Below, piece after piece: positions 4,634 through 11,904 of a stretch of 11,930 nucleotides of DNA. The position numbers and the translations under genes were made by a program. The stretch covers positions 2,315 to 14,244 of the forward strand of contig OKRF01000414.1 of NCBI GenBank assembly GCA_900290315.1, written 5' to 3'. Origin of the DNA: Candidatus Sulfopaludibacter sp. SbA3. Lineage in GTDB: Bacteria; Acidobacteriota; Terriglobia; Bryobacterales; Bryobacteraceae. Within the stretch, counting starts at the first letter, position 1. Each line of letters opens with the position of its first letter. The notes beneath the pieces were generated by a model. It was not told the DNA's origin. It saw only the letters and a list, made by a program, of their open reading frames with translations, and ran no database searches.

Positions 4634-7585
4634 ATGATCCAAATCTCCATTGACGGGACTTCCCATGAAGCGGCGGCGGGAGAACGATTGATCGACGCGA
4701 TCAATCGCGCCGGCATTCCACTATCGCAGGTCTGCTATCTCCCGATCTTGGGGCCGATTCAGACCTGCGACACCTGCATCGTCGAGGTGGATGGCAGGCT
4801 GGTTCGCGCTTGCGCGACGGTGATGTCCGCCGGCATGAAAGTCTCCACCACGGCCAGCCGCGCACACGCCGCTCGCACCGAGGCGTTCGACCGCATCCTC
4901 CGCAATCACGAGCTCTACTGTACCGTATGCGACAACAACAACGGCAACTGCACGGTCCACAACACCACCAAACTGCTCGCGATTGAACACCAGCATTACC
5001 CGTTTCAAACGAAGCCCTACGAGGTGGACAACAGCAATCCGTTCTACCGCTACGATCCGAATCAGTGCATTCTGTGCGGCCGTTGCGTACAGGCCTGCCA
5101 GGATCTTCAGGTCAATGAGACGCTGTCGATCCGCTGGGAGGATCCGCATCCTCGCGTGTTATGGGATGGCGGCGCGCCAATCGGTGAATCGAGTTGCGTC
5201 TCCTGCGGCCACTGCGTCACGGTTTGCCCGTGTAACGCCCTCATGGAGAAGAGCATGATCGGACATGCGGGCTTCCTGACCGGCTTCAGCAAACCAGTCT
5301 TGGGCGGCATGATCGACGTGGTCAAGGGACTCGAAGCGGAAACCGGCTACACTGCGATCCTCGGCGTTTCCGAAGCGGAATCCGCTATGCGGACTACCCG
5401 GGTCCGGCGTACAAAAACGGTCTGCACTTATTGCGGCGTGGGATGCAGCTTCGATATATGGACCAAGGACCGCCACATTCTCAAAGTGGAGCCGGCCGAG
5501 GGCCCCGCCAATGCCGTCTCCACGTGCGTCAAGGGCAAATTCGCCTGGGATTTCGTCACCAACAAGGACCGCCTCACCAAACCGCTGATCCGCGAGGGTG
5601 ACCGCTTCCGGGAAGCCACGTGGGATGAGGCTCTGGACCTGGTCGCCCGCCGTTTCGGCGAGATCAAGGCCGCGCACGGTCCTGACGCGTTGGCCTTCAT
5701 CGCCTCGTCGAAATGCACCAACGAAGAAGCTTTCCTGATGCAGAAGCTTGCCCGTGCCGTGGTCGGGACCAACAACGTCGACAACTGCTCACGATATTGC
5801 CAGTCTCCGGCTACCATGGGGTTGTTCCGCACAGTCGGGTACGGTGGCGACTCAGGCTCTATCCACGATATCGAGCAGGCCGGTCTGGTTCTCATCGTCG
5901 GCAGCAACACGGCCGAGAGCCATCCCGTGCTCGCGACACGTGTAAAGCGCGCCCACAAGCTGCACGGGCAGAAGCTCATCGTCTCCGACTTACGTGAAAA
6001 TGAGATGGCGCGCCGTGCCGATCTCCACTTACGACCGACCCCTAGCACCGACATCGTTTGGCTCTGCGCCGTCACCCGCTACATCCTGGACGAGGGTCTC
6101 GCTGATTCCGAATTCTTGAGCCAGTGGGTCAACGGCTTGGCGGAATATCGGGCGAGTCTCGAGCCGTTCACCCTGGAGTTTGCTTCCAAGACCTGCGATC
6201 TGCCGGTCGAAACGCTGAAACGCGTGGCCCACATGATTGCCGAAGCGAAGAGCGTCTGCGTCCTCTGGGCGATGGGGATCACGCAGCATAGCAACGGCTC
6301 CGATTCCTCCACGGCGATTTCGAATTTATTGCTCGTTACGGGTAATTACATGCGGCCGGGCACCGGCGCGTACCCGTTGCGCGGCCACAACAACGTCCAG
6401 GGGGCCAGCGACCACGGGGCGATGCCCAACATGGTGTCCGGTTATCAATCTGTGGCCGATCCCGAGGTTCGCGCGCGCTTCCGTAGCGGTTGGGGCGTTG
6501 ACCTGCCCGCCTCCAAGGGTCTGGACAATCACGAAATGGTGGACGCCATCCATGCCGGCAAGCTGCGATCGATGTATTTGTGCGGCGAGGAGATGAGCCT
6601 CGTCGACTCCAACGCCAACTACGTGGGCGAGGCGTTCCGCAAACTGGATTTCTTCGTAATCCAGGACATTTTCTTCAGCGCCACCTGCCAGTACGCCGAT
6701 GTAGTGCTGCCCGCCAGCCCCAGCCTGGAGAAGGAAGGCACTTTCACCAGCACAGAGCGGCGCTTCCAAAGGCTCTACCAGGTGTTCGAACCGCTGCCGG
6801 GAAGCCGGCCCGACTGGGTGATCATTCAGGACGTCGCCAACCGCCTCGGCGCAAGCTGGAATTATCGCCATCCTTCCGAAGTGATGGATGAGGTCGCCGC
6901 TCTCACGCCCATGTTTGCCGGAGTCAATTACCAGAGGCTCGAAGGCTACAAGTCGCTGCAATGGCCGGTGGCCGCGGACGGGAGCGATCAGCCGCTCCTC
7001 TATACGAAGAACTTCGCGTTCCCCGACGGGAAGGCCCGCCTGTATCCGCTTGTCTGGCGTGAGCCGCAGGAATGTAGAGACGCGGAATACGACCTTCATC
7101 TGAACAACGGCCGTCTGCTGGAACATTTTCATGAAGGCAATCTGACGTATCGCAGCCCCGGCATCCATGAAAAGACTCCCGATACTTTCGTCGAGGTATC
7201 GCCGGAGCTGGCACGCTCGCGCGGTATCGACAGCGGCAGCCTGGTGCAACTCACTTCGCGCCATGGCCGCCTGCGGGTGCGCGCGCTGGTCACCGACCGG
7301 GTGCAGAACGGCGAACTCTACATGCCGATGAATTCCAGCACCAGCCCGGTCAATCTGCTCACCGGCAGCCACACGGACCCTGCCACGCATACGCCCGCAT
7401 ATAAGGAGACAGCGGTTCGCATGGAGGTGCTGGCCCGGGACGGAGAGAGTCCGCTGCCGCGCATCAATCACCGCTTCGGCCATCCGACTCCGCAGAGCGG
7501 TGTCGAGGTAGAGAGAAAATGGCGGCAGCCCGGCTATCGCTTCCCGGGCGAGCTCGTGCAGATCGAGACAAAGCGGGAGGGATAG
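4634..7585 (+). CDS. fdhA: Formate dehydrogenase-type molybdopterin oxidoreductase, alpha subunit with NuoG-like Fe-S N-terminus
   Basis: The 983-residue product oxidises formate, or a related substrate, in the cytoplasm; I see no Tat signal. Domains in order: a [2Fe-2S] ferredoxin domain (Cys34, 45, 48, 60); a His-Cys3 [4Fe-4S] site (His92, Cys96, 99, 106); two ferredoxin-type [4Fe-4S] motifs (Cys145-148-151-155 and Cys188-191-194 with Cys198/Cys200); then the catalytic domain with its own cluster (Cys264, 267, 271, 298; Lys300 after the last Cys) and a C-terminal pterin-binding domain from about 815. The Mo/W ligand is Cys389 in NVDNCSRYCQSP, not selenocysteine. The active-site Arg is kept (Arg583, PLRGHNNVQG), but the residue after Cys389 is Gln390, where E. 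coli FdhF and FdsA-type enzymes have His. Length and layout match the Bacillus YrhE/YjgC group, as does the following DUF1641 gene. ATG 4634 was chosen because the ferredoxin fold starts there; an earlier in-frame ATG (4487) lies inside the upstream gene. Formate as substrate is likely, not proven. Confidence 0.93.
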   Translation: MIQISIDGTSHEAAAGERLIDAINRAGIPLSQVCYLPILGPIQTCDTCIVEVDGRLVRACATVMSAGMKVSTTASRAHAARTEAFDRILRNHELYCTVCDNNNGNCTVHNTTKLLAIEHQHYPFQTKPYEVDNSNPFYRYDPNQCILCGRCVQACQDLQVNETLSIRWEDPHPRVLWDGGAPIGESSCVSCGHCVTVCPCNALMEKSMIGHAGFLTGFSKPVLGGMIDVVKGLEAETGYTAILGVSEAESAMRTTRVRRTKTVCTYCGVGCSFDIWTKDRHILKVEPAEGPANAVSTCVKGKFAWDFVTNKDRLTKPLIREGDRFREATWDEALDLVARRFGEIKAAHGPDALAFIASSKCTNEEAFLMQKLARAVVGTNNVDNCSRYCQSPATMGLFRTVGYGGDSGSIHDIEQAGLVLIVGSNTAESHPVLATRVKRAHKLHGQKLIVSDLRENEMARRADLHLRPTPSTDIVWLCAVTRYILDEGLADSEFLSQWVNGLAEYRASLEPFTLEFASKTCDLPVETLKRVAHMIAEAKSVCVLWAMGITQHSNGSDSSTAISNLLLVTGNYMRPGTGAYPLRGHNNVQGASDHGAMPNMVSGYQSVADPEVRARFRSGWGVDLPASKGLDNHEMVDAIHAGKLRSMYLCGEEMSLVDSNANYVGEAFRKLDFFVIQDIFFSATCQYADVVLPASPSLEKEGTFTSTERRFQRLYQVFEPLPGSRPDWVIIQDVANRLGASWNYRHPSEVMDEVAALTPMFAGVNYQRLEGYKSLQWPVAADGSDQPLLYTKNFAFPDGKARLYPLVWREPQECRDAEYDLHLNNGRLLEHFHEGNLTYRSPGIHEKTPDTFVEVSPELARSRGIDSGSLVQLTSRHGRLRVRALVTDRVQNGELYMPMNSSTSPVNLLTGSHTDPATHTPAYKETAVRMEVLARDGESPLPRINHRFGHPTPQSGVEVERKWRQPGYRFPGELVQIETKREG
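7576..7580 (+). promoter_or_regulatory. Ribosome-binding site of the DUF1641 gene
   Basis: GGAGG lies inside the last codons of the catalytic-subunit gene, 11 nt before ATG 7592. The stop codon (7583-7585) falls between the site and the start, so the two genes are probably translationally linked. Confidence 0.6.
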
Positions 7586-7591
7586 ATTTCC

Positions 7592-8035
7592 ATGGCACAA
7601 CCGATTCCATTGACGCTGCTACCCAAAGGTCCAGACCCAGCGGAACGTCTTGAAGACGCGCTGCACAAACATACCGATGCGATCGTCTCCGCACTGGAAC
7701 TCTTGCAACTCCTGCACGACCGCGGTGTCCTGGAGTTAGCGCACGGATTGGTAGGCGCGGGCGACCAGCTAGTAGGCATCTTGACAGCCGCGGCGGGCAC
7801 GCCCGAATCTCTCCGCGGCATGCGGAATTTCATTCTGCTGACGAAGTTCTTTGCCAGCATCCCGCCGGACGTTTTGAACAGCCTGGTTCGCGCCGCCTCG
7901 GAAGGAGCGGAGCGCGAGAAGGCACAACGCGCGCCCGGAGTGCTGCAATTGCTGCGGCGGGCTGGCAACGAGAACAGCCGCCATGCAATCGCGGTCACAC
8001 TCGATCTGCTGGAAAGCGTAGGGAAGGCCCTGTGA
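7592..8035 (+). CDS. DUF1641 family protein, accessory subunit of the formate dehydrogenase
   Basis: The product has 147 residues, is mostly alpha-helical by composition, and has no Cys, no signal peptide and no clear membrane helix. The segment ALELLQLLHDRGVLELAHGLVGAGDQLVGIL (about 34-64) and the later RGMRNFILLTKFFASIPPDVL (75-95) fit the DUF1641 pattern seen in Bacillus YrhD/YjgD, whose genes also directly follow a YrhE/YjgC-type catalytic subunit. From memory, such proteins have been proposed to anchor the dehydrogenase to the membrane or connect it to the quinone pool; I cannot verify this here. With no flavin (NuoF-like) or cytochrome b subunit encoded, this is the only candidate partner for electron exit. 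The gene starts 6 nt after the catalytic-subunit stop. Its own stop overlaps the GTG start of fdhD (GTGA, 8032-8035). Confidence 0.85.
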   Translation: MAQPIPLTLLPKGPDPAERLEDALHKHTDAIVSALELLQLLHDRGVLELAHGLVGAGDQLVGILTAAAGTPESLRGMRNFILLTKFFASIPPDVLNSLVRAASEGAEREKAQRAPGVLQLLRRAGNENSRHAIAVTLDLLESVGKAL

Positions 8036-8841
8036 ACGTCGCCGTTGTACCGGTCCTGATCGGCCGGGTGGAGGGTTGCGCTGCATCGCGTACCGACGAC
8101 CTGCTGGCAGTCGAGGAGGCCCTGGAAATTCGCCTGGGAAATCGCAGCCTCACCATCACTATGCGAACACCAGGAAACGATTTCGAATTGACCGTGGGTT
8201 TTTTGCATGCCGAAGGAATGATCCGGGATGTTTCGCAGATTCGGCGCATGGGTCGCCCAACCGACAGTTGCGCGGATGTCGTAGTGGTGGAGTTGGACGG
8301 AGAGCCGCGGGCGCCGGTGCAGGCTCAGCGTAACTTTGTGATGACGTCCGCGTGCGGCGTCTGCGGGAAGGCGTCCTTGCAAGATCTGGAAGCGAATAAC
8401 TGTCCCATACTGCCTCCGGACGAGATCGAGCTTTCGCCCGAAATCATCCACCGGCTGCCGGACGCACTCCGCAACGCTCAAAGTATCTTCGAAAGCACCG
8501 GAGGATTACACGCGGCGGCGCGTTTCGATCTACGTGGCAAATTGGAGTGCCTGCGCGAGGATGTCGGGCGGCACAATGCCTTAGACAAACTCGTGGGAGC
8601 GGCACTACTGGAGCGGCGCATGTCGATGAGCACGTCGCTTTTGTTAGTAAGCGGGCGCGCCAGCTTCGAACTGGTGCAGAAGGCGCTGATGGCGGGTATT
8701 CCCGTGATGGCCGCCGTGGGAGCGCCCTCCAGCCTGGCGGTCGCCACCGCGGAACGGTCGGGCATGACGCTGATTGGCTTCCTCCGCAACGGACGATTCA
8801 ATGTGTACTCGGGCAGCCATCGGATTGTGAGTCTGCTATGA
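8032..8841 (+). CDS. fdhD: FdhD, sulfurtransferase for formate dehydrogenase molybdenum-cofactor maturation
   Basis: The 269-residue product has the usual FdhD length. FdhD carries sulfur from a cysteine desulfurase (IscS in E. coli) to the bis-MGD cofactor, a step essential for formate dehydrogenase activity. The active CxxC loop is TSACGVCGK with Cys108 and Cys111. Other conserved blocks are FELTVGFLHAEGMI (51-64), FESTGGLHAAA (153-163), REDVGRHNALDKLVG (175-189), SGRASFELVQKALMAGIPV (207-225) and GFLRNGRFNVYS (249-260). The start is GTG 8032, overlapping the DUF1641 stop by 4 nt, with GGGAAGG (8021-8027) just upstream. The stop overlaps the next gene's ATG as ATGA (8838-8841). Both overlaps point to tight translational coupling, as expected for a maturation factor made with its client enzyme. 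Confidence 0.97.
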   Translation: MNVAVVPVLIGRVEGCAASRTDDLLAVEEALEIRLGNRSLTITMRTPGNDFELTVGFLHAEGMIRDVSQIRRMGRPTDSCADVVVVELDGEPRAPVQAQRNFVMTSACGVCGKASLQDLEANNCPILPPDEIELSPEIIHRLPDALRNAQSIFESTGGLHAAARFDLRGKLECLREDVGRHNALDKLVGAALLERRMSMSTSLLLVSGRASFELVQKALMAGIPVMAAVGAPSSLAVATAERSGMTLIGFLRNGRFNVYSGSHRIVSLL

Positions 8842-9194
8842 AACTTCGCATTCAGGGAAACTCTCTACGCATGCGGCTTACGCAGGGGGAAGTCGCCAGG
8901 GTTCGCGACGGCGGACATGTGGAATCGTTCATTGAGTTCACGCCGGGCCGCTCACTGATCTACCTTCTGGAGTCCTCGCCGACTGCGGAAACCATGTCCG
9001 CCAACTTCGATGGACGGGCAATCCGGGTGACCATCCCGATGGAACAGATGACCGACTGGGTGGAGGGCGATCAGGTCGGCATCGAGGCCCGTTCGAACAC
9101 AGGAGTGGAGCTTCTAGTCGAAAAGGACTTCCAGTGCCTGCATCGATCCGTCGAACAGGAACCCGACGCATTTCCTCATCCCCTTATGTCCTAA
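8838..9194 (+). CDS. Small conserved protein of unknown function, coupled to fdhD
   Basis: The product has 118 residues, starting MKLRIQGNSLRMRLTQGEV, and is soluble with no signal or membrane helix. I recognise the pattern from memory as a small family of uncharacterised bacterial proteins (possibly DUF7009) with a K(I/L)RI-GNS-R-RL start and a C-terminal EKDFxCL...FPxP block. Here that block is EKDFQCLHR (95-103) with Cys100, then EQEPDAFPHP (106-115). The middle (about 28-85) is rich in alternating hydrophobic residues and looks beta-strand-like. The ATG lies inside the fdhD stop (ATGA), so it is probably made by ribosomes that have just finished fdhD. That position suggests a role in cofactor loading, assembly or regulation of the dehydrogenase; this is inference. 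Its end overlaps the convergent transporter gene by 11 bp. Confidence 0.8.
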   Translation: MKLRIQGNSLRMRLTQGEVARVRDGGHVESFIEFTPGRSLIYLLESSPTAETMSANFDGRAIRVTIPMEQMTDWVEGDQVGIEARSNTGVELLVEKDFQCLHRSVEQEPDAFPHPLMS

Positions 9195-10437
9195 CGCGGC
9201 GATCGGCGCCAACTCCTTCGATATCGAAATCACGCGACTGCCGGTCGCGCGGCGGTCGCAGGAGCAGCGGGACTACCGCGCTCACCAGCGTTGCCAGGGC
9301 TAGCCAACGCATCGCGCCCTGATAATGGCCAGTGGCCTGGCGAATCTCTGCCACCAGGCTCGGGCCGAATACCGCGGCAAAGCCCCATGCCGTGAGCATC
9401 AGGCCGTAGATCGATCCGATTTGCGCCGCCCCAAAGTAGTCGGTGGCGAACGCCGGCATCGTGCCGAATCCGCCGCCGTAGCACAGCAAAATGAGAAACG
9501 CAAACAACGAGAGCAGGGCGAACTGATGAACTTGCGAGAGCAGTAGAAATGCCGCGGACTGAAGCACGAACATCATCAGGAACACCGTCCGAAGGCCCAC
9601 CGCATCGGAGAACCAGGCCCACAGAAAACGTCCCGAGCCGTTGGCGATCGAGATGAGTCCCACCATGCCTGCGGCAGTCGCCGCTGAGACGCCCGAGATT
9701 TCCTGCGCCATGGGGGATGCCTGCGAAATAATTGCGATTCCCGCTGTCGTGTTCAGGAACAAGGTAAGCCACAGCGCGTACCATTGCCAGGTACCGAGCG
9801 CCTGCCGGAGTGTGAAATCCACCGTCGATCTGCCGGGCTGTGAGACTGCGGCGCTGTATCCCGCGGGCGCATAACCCTCGGGAGGATTCCGCATTACAAG
9901 CGCACATGCAAAGACGACCACCAGGTACGCCAGTCCCAGAATTTCGAAGGTGCGGCCGACTCCTACAGAAGCGATCAGCGAATTCGCGACTGGCGCAGTC
10001 ACGAGTGCGCCCGCTCCGAAGCCTGCCACGGCGAGACCAGTGATCATGCCGCGCTTATCAGGAAACCATTTCACCAACGTGGCGATGGGCACGATGTACC
10101 CGAGGCCCAGGCCGGCGCCGCCGATTACGCCGTACGTCAAGTAGAGTATACCCAAGCTCCGTGCCGTGCCCGTCAACATGGTGCCCAGGCCATATAGAAC
10201 CGCGGCCGCCAGGGCGACGGGGCGCGGCCCGCTCCGTTTCATCCACAGCCCGCCGGCGAAAGCCGCGAACCCCACGACAAAAATAGCGATCTCGAACGCC
10301 GCCGTGACTTCGGCGATCGTCCAACCGTAAGCGTGCGATAAAGGAATGCGGAAGACACTCCACGCATATACGGCGCCAAACGCAATCTGCATCAGCACAC
10401 CCGCGGCGGCGAGCAGCCATCGATTCTCAGTCGTCAT
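9184..10437 (-). CDS. MFS transporter, oxalate/formate antiporter (OFA) family
   Basis: The 417-residue product has the 12-helix MFS pattern. The N-terminal helix carries QIAFGAVYAWSVFRIPL (17-33), the OFA-family signature. The loop 2-3 motif is GGLWMKRSGPRPV (62-74), and helix 4 has GVIGGAGLGLGYIVPIATLVKWFPDKRG (103-130), also typical of OFA proteins. A central loop (about 183-212) separates the halves. Arg270 in NGSGRFLWAWFSD lines up with OxlT Arg272. The helix-11 segment reads GLMLTAWGFAAVFGP (345-359), with Trp351 near where OxlT has Lys355. The family exchanges or imports small carboxylates (oxalate, formate, lactate, pyruvate), and most members are unassigned. It is the second gene after the cytochrome peroxidase: its ribosome site GAGAGGA (10444-10450) touches that gene's stop. 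It converges on the formate dehydrogenase unit. Formate or oxalate transport is suggestive only. Confidence 0.9.
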   Translation of the reverse strand: MTTENRWLLAAAGVLMQIAFGAVYAWSVFRIPLSHAYGWTIAEVTAAFEIAIFVVGFAAFAGGLWMKRSGPRPVALAAAVLYGLGTMLTGTARSLGILYLTYGVIGGAGLGLGYIVPIATLVKWFPDKRGMITGLAVAGFGAGALVTAPVANSLIASVGVGRTFEILGLAYLVVVFACALVMRNPPEGYAPAGYSAAVSQPGRSTVDFTLRQALGTWQWYALWLTLFLNTTAGIAIISQASPMAQEISGVSAATAAGMVGLISIANGSGRFLWAWFSDAVGLRTVFLMMFVLQSAAFLLLSQVHQFALLSLFAFLILLCYGGGFGTMPAFATDYFGAAQIGSIYGLMLTAWGFAAVFGPSLVAEIRQATGHYQGAMRWLALATLVSAVVPLLLRPPRDRQSRDFDIEGVGADRRVRT

Positions 10438-10443
10438 AATCAG

Positions 10444-10450
10444 TCCTCTC
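10444..10450 (-). promoter_or_regulatory. Ribosome-binding site of the MFS transporter gene, touching the peroxidase stop
   Basis: Read on the minus strand, TAG (10452-10450) runs directly into GAGAGGA, sharing its last G, and the ATG follows 6 nt later (10437). This couples translation of the transporter to that of the peroxidase. Confidence 0.65.
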
Positions 10451-11904
10451 TATTTAGTGGCGGGCATGTAGCCATCCGTCAACGTCTTTAGAAAAGCGAC
10501 AATCTGATCTTCCTGTTTACCGGTGAGTCCGAGGTTGCCCAGTTGCCGCCGGTTCATAGTTTCGGGATGTTCCGGCGCCGGCCAACAGGTCACCTTCTCT
10601 CCGGGGTCGCCGGCCTGACAGCCTGGGAACGCGTCGCGGGTGTTATAGAAGTGGACTACTTCCTTCAGCGATTTCAGATAGCCGTTGTGCATGTAGGCCT
10701 TCACGAAATCGGGCCGCGGCCGCTTATCGACATTTCGCAAGGTGGGCGTCTTAAACTTGCCGATGAAGGATTTCGCCAGCGGGGTCCACTCTCGATCCGG
10801 ATTCTCCGGGCCTTCCAGAAATCCACCGACGCCGGCGTCGAGGTAGCTCGCACCCAGCAGGTTGGCGGCAAATCCGAAACCGTCAAGCTGGTTCTCCCGG
10901 TAATAGGGCATCGCGGGATTCCTCGGCAGGCCCAGGTTCGAAGCTGTGAAGTCGGTAAATAACGGCTCCTCGCCGGGGCCTCCGTCGCGATGGCATTCGT
11001 TGCAGTGGGTGGCGCTACTGCGGAACAACTGGTAGCCGACATTTTCGTCAGCGGTGAACTTGGCCTTGCCGGCCATGACATAGTCGTACTTCGAGGAAAA
11101 CGCGTTCACTTCGCTGGATCCTTCATACGCCGCGATGGCCTCGGCGATCTTGTCGTAGGTGGCTTGCGCGATCCCTCGGTCCACCGGCGTCAGATGCACG
11201 GGCAGGGGATCCGCCTTTGGCGCTGGGCTTGGCCGGTCGCAAGTCTCTTGAATGTCCGCCGGCCACCGGACGGCGAACGCTTGGGAGCCCCACAGGTCCT
11301 CCGCCATGGACCGATACGGCCGTTCGGATGCTCGATATACCACGCAGGCCGCGTCGATGAGAGCCATCTCATTGGGGTCGAGAGGCGGCCCTTGCGCCTG
11401 CTCCGCGAGCGGGCTATTGAGCCGCAGACCTGTTGCGCGCATGTCCCAGAAGGCTCCGCCTACCAGGTCGCCCTGGAGCGTGTTGTAGTGCAACACCGGT
11501 GAAAAACTGGCGTACCCGTGAGTCTGCGGAACGCGCCCGTTGAAACGGGTACGCACCGATCCCGGATAGGCAGCGGTGGTCCGATTCAGTTCGCTGACCG
11601 GTCCGGCGAATCCCGCCTCGGGCATATGACAGAATGCGCAAGCTTCGTTCCGCAGGACGGACAAATGCCGGTCGTAAAAGAGCAGCTTGCCGAGCAGAAT
11701 GATTTGTTGCGACGGGTCGAGACGCTCATGGTGCACTTTTGCCAGAGTGGCGTCCTCCGTCCGATTGATCTCTTTCTCAACCGACTCAAGTTCTTGCTGA
11801 GCGGCGACTGGGATTCCAGTCCCTTCGCGGTGTTCCGAGCGCAGCGCCAATGTGACGCCAAGACCGGCGATTGCTCCGGCAATGTACAGTGCTGCTGATC
11901 GCAT
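10450..11904 (-). CDS. Di-heme cytochrome c peroxidase (CCP/MauG family), exported
   Basis: The product has 484 residues. A short hydrophobic N-terminus (about 4-21) with an Arg at position 2 looks like an uncleaved anchor or signal peptide, so the domain acts outside the cytoplasmic membrane, reducing H2O2 with electrons from a c-type carrier. Two heme-binding motifs are present: CAFCH (Cys89, Cys92, His93), after GKLLFYDRHLSVLRNEA, and CNECH (Cys301, Cys304, His305). The family motif AFWDMRATGL holds Trp153, at the place of the inter-heme electron-transfer Trp. KFKTPTLRNVDKRP (383-396) and AYMHNGYL (403-410) are the usual C-terminal blocks; Met405 is a candidate axial ligand. It is longer than classical bacterial CCPs (about 320-350 residues): extra sequence follows the first heme motif and lies around 180-245, with four non-heme Cys (187, 222, 429, 440). 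A MauG-like oxidase role is possible. It is the first gene of a unit with the MFS transporter. Confidence 0.92.
   Translation of the reverse strand: MRSAALYIAGAIAGLGVTLALRSEHREGTGIPVAAQQELESVEKEINRTEDATLAKVHHERLDPSQQIILLGKLLFYDRHLSVLRNEACAFCHMPEAGFAGPVSELNRTTAAYPGSVRTRFNGRVPQTHGYASFSPVLHYNTLQGDLVGGAFWDMRATGLRLNSPLAEQAQGPPLDPNEMALIDAACVVYRASERPYRSMAEDLWGSQAFAVRWPADIQETCDRPSPAPKADPLPVHLTPVDRGIAQATYDKIAEAIAAYEGSSEVNAFSSKYDYVMAGKAKFTADENVGYQLFRSSATHCNECHRDGGPGEEPLFTDFTASNLGLPRNPAMPYYRENQLDGFGFAANLLGASYLDAGVGGFLEGPENPDREWTPLAKSFIGKFKTPTLRNVDKRPRPDFVKAYMHNGYLKSLKEVVHFYNTRDAFPGCQAGDPGEKVTCWPAPEHPETMNRRQLGNLGLTGKQEDQIVAFLKTLTDGYMPATK

Noticed and set aside
5786..5806. Possible selenocysteine or frameshift at the formate dehydrogenase active site
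   Set aside because: The active-site codon is TGC (Cys389), the frame is open throughout, and no in-frame TGA is present.
6326..7600. Long open frame (424 codons) on the minus strand opposite the formate dehydrogenase gene
   Set aside because: It mirrors the strongly biased codons of the plus-strand gene, has no recognisable family, and is fully covered by well-conserved coding sequence.
9233..9249. CGCGAC-N5-GTCGCG hairpin near the convergent gene ends as a terminator
   Set aside because: It lies in the coding region of the transporter C-terminus, has a 6-bp stem and no T-tract. In GC-rich DNA such stems are expected by chance.
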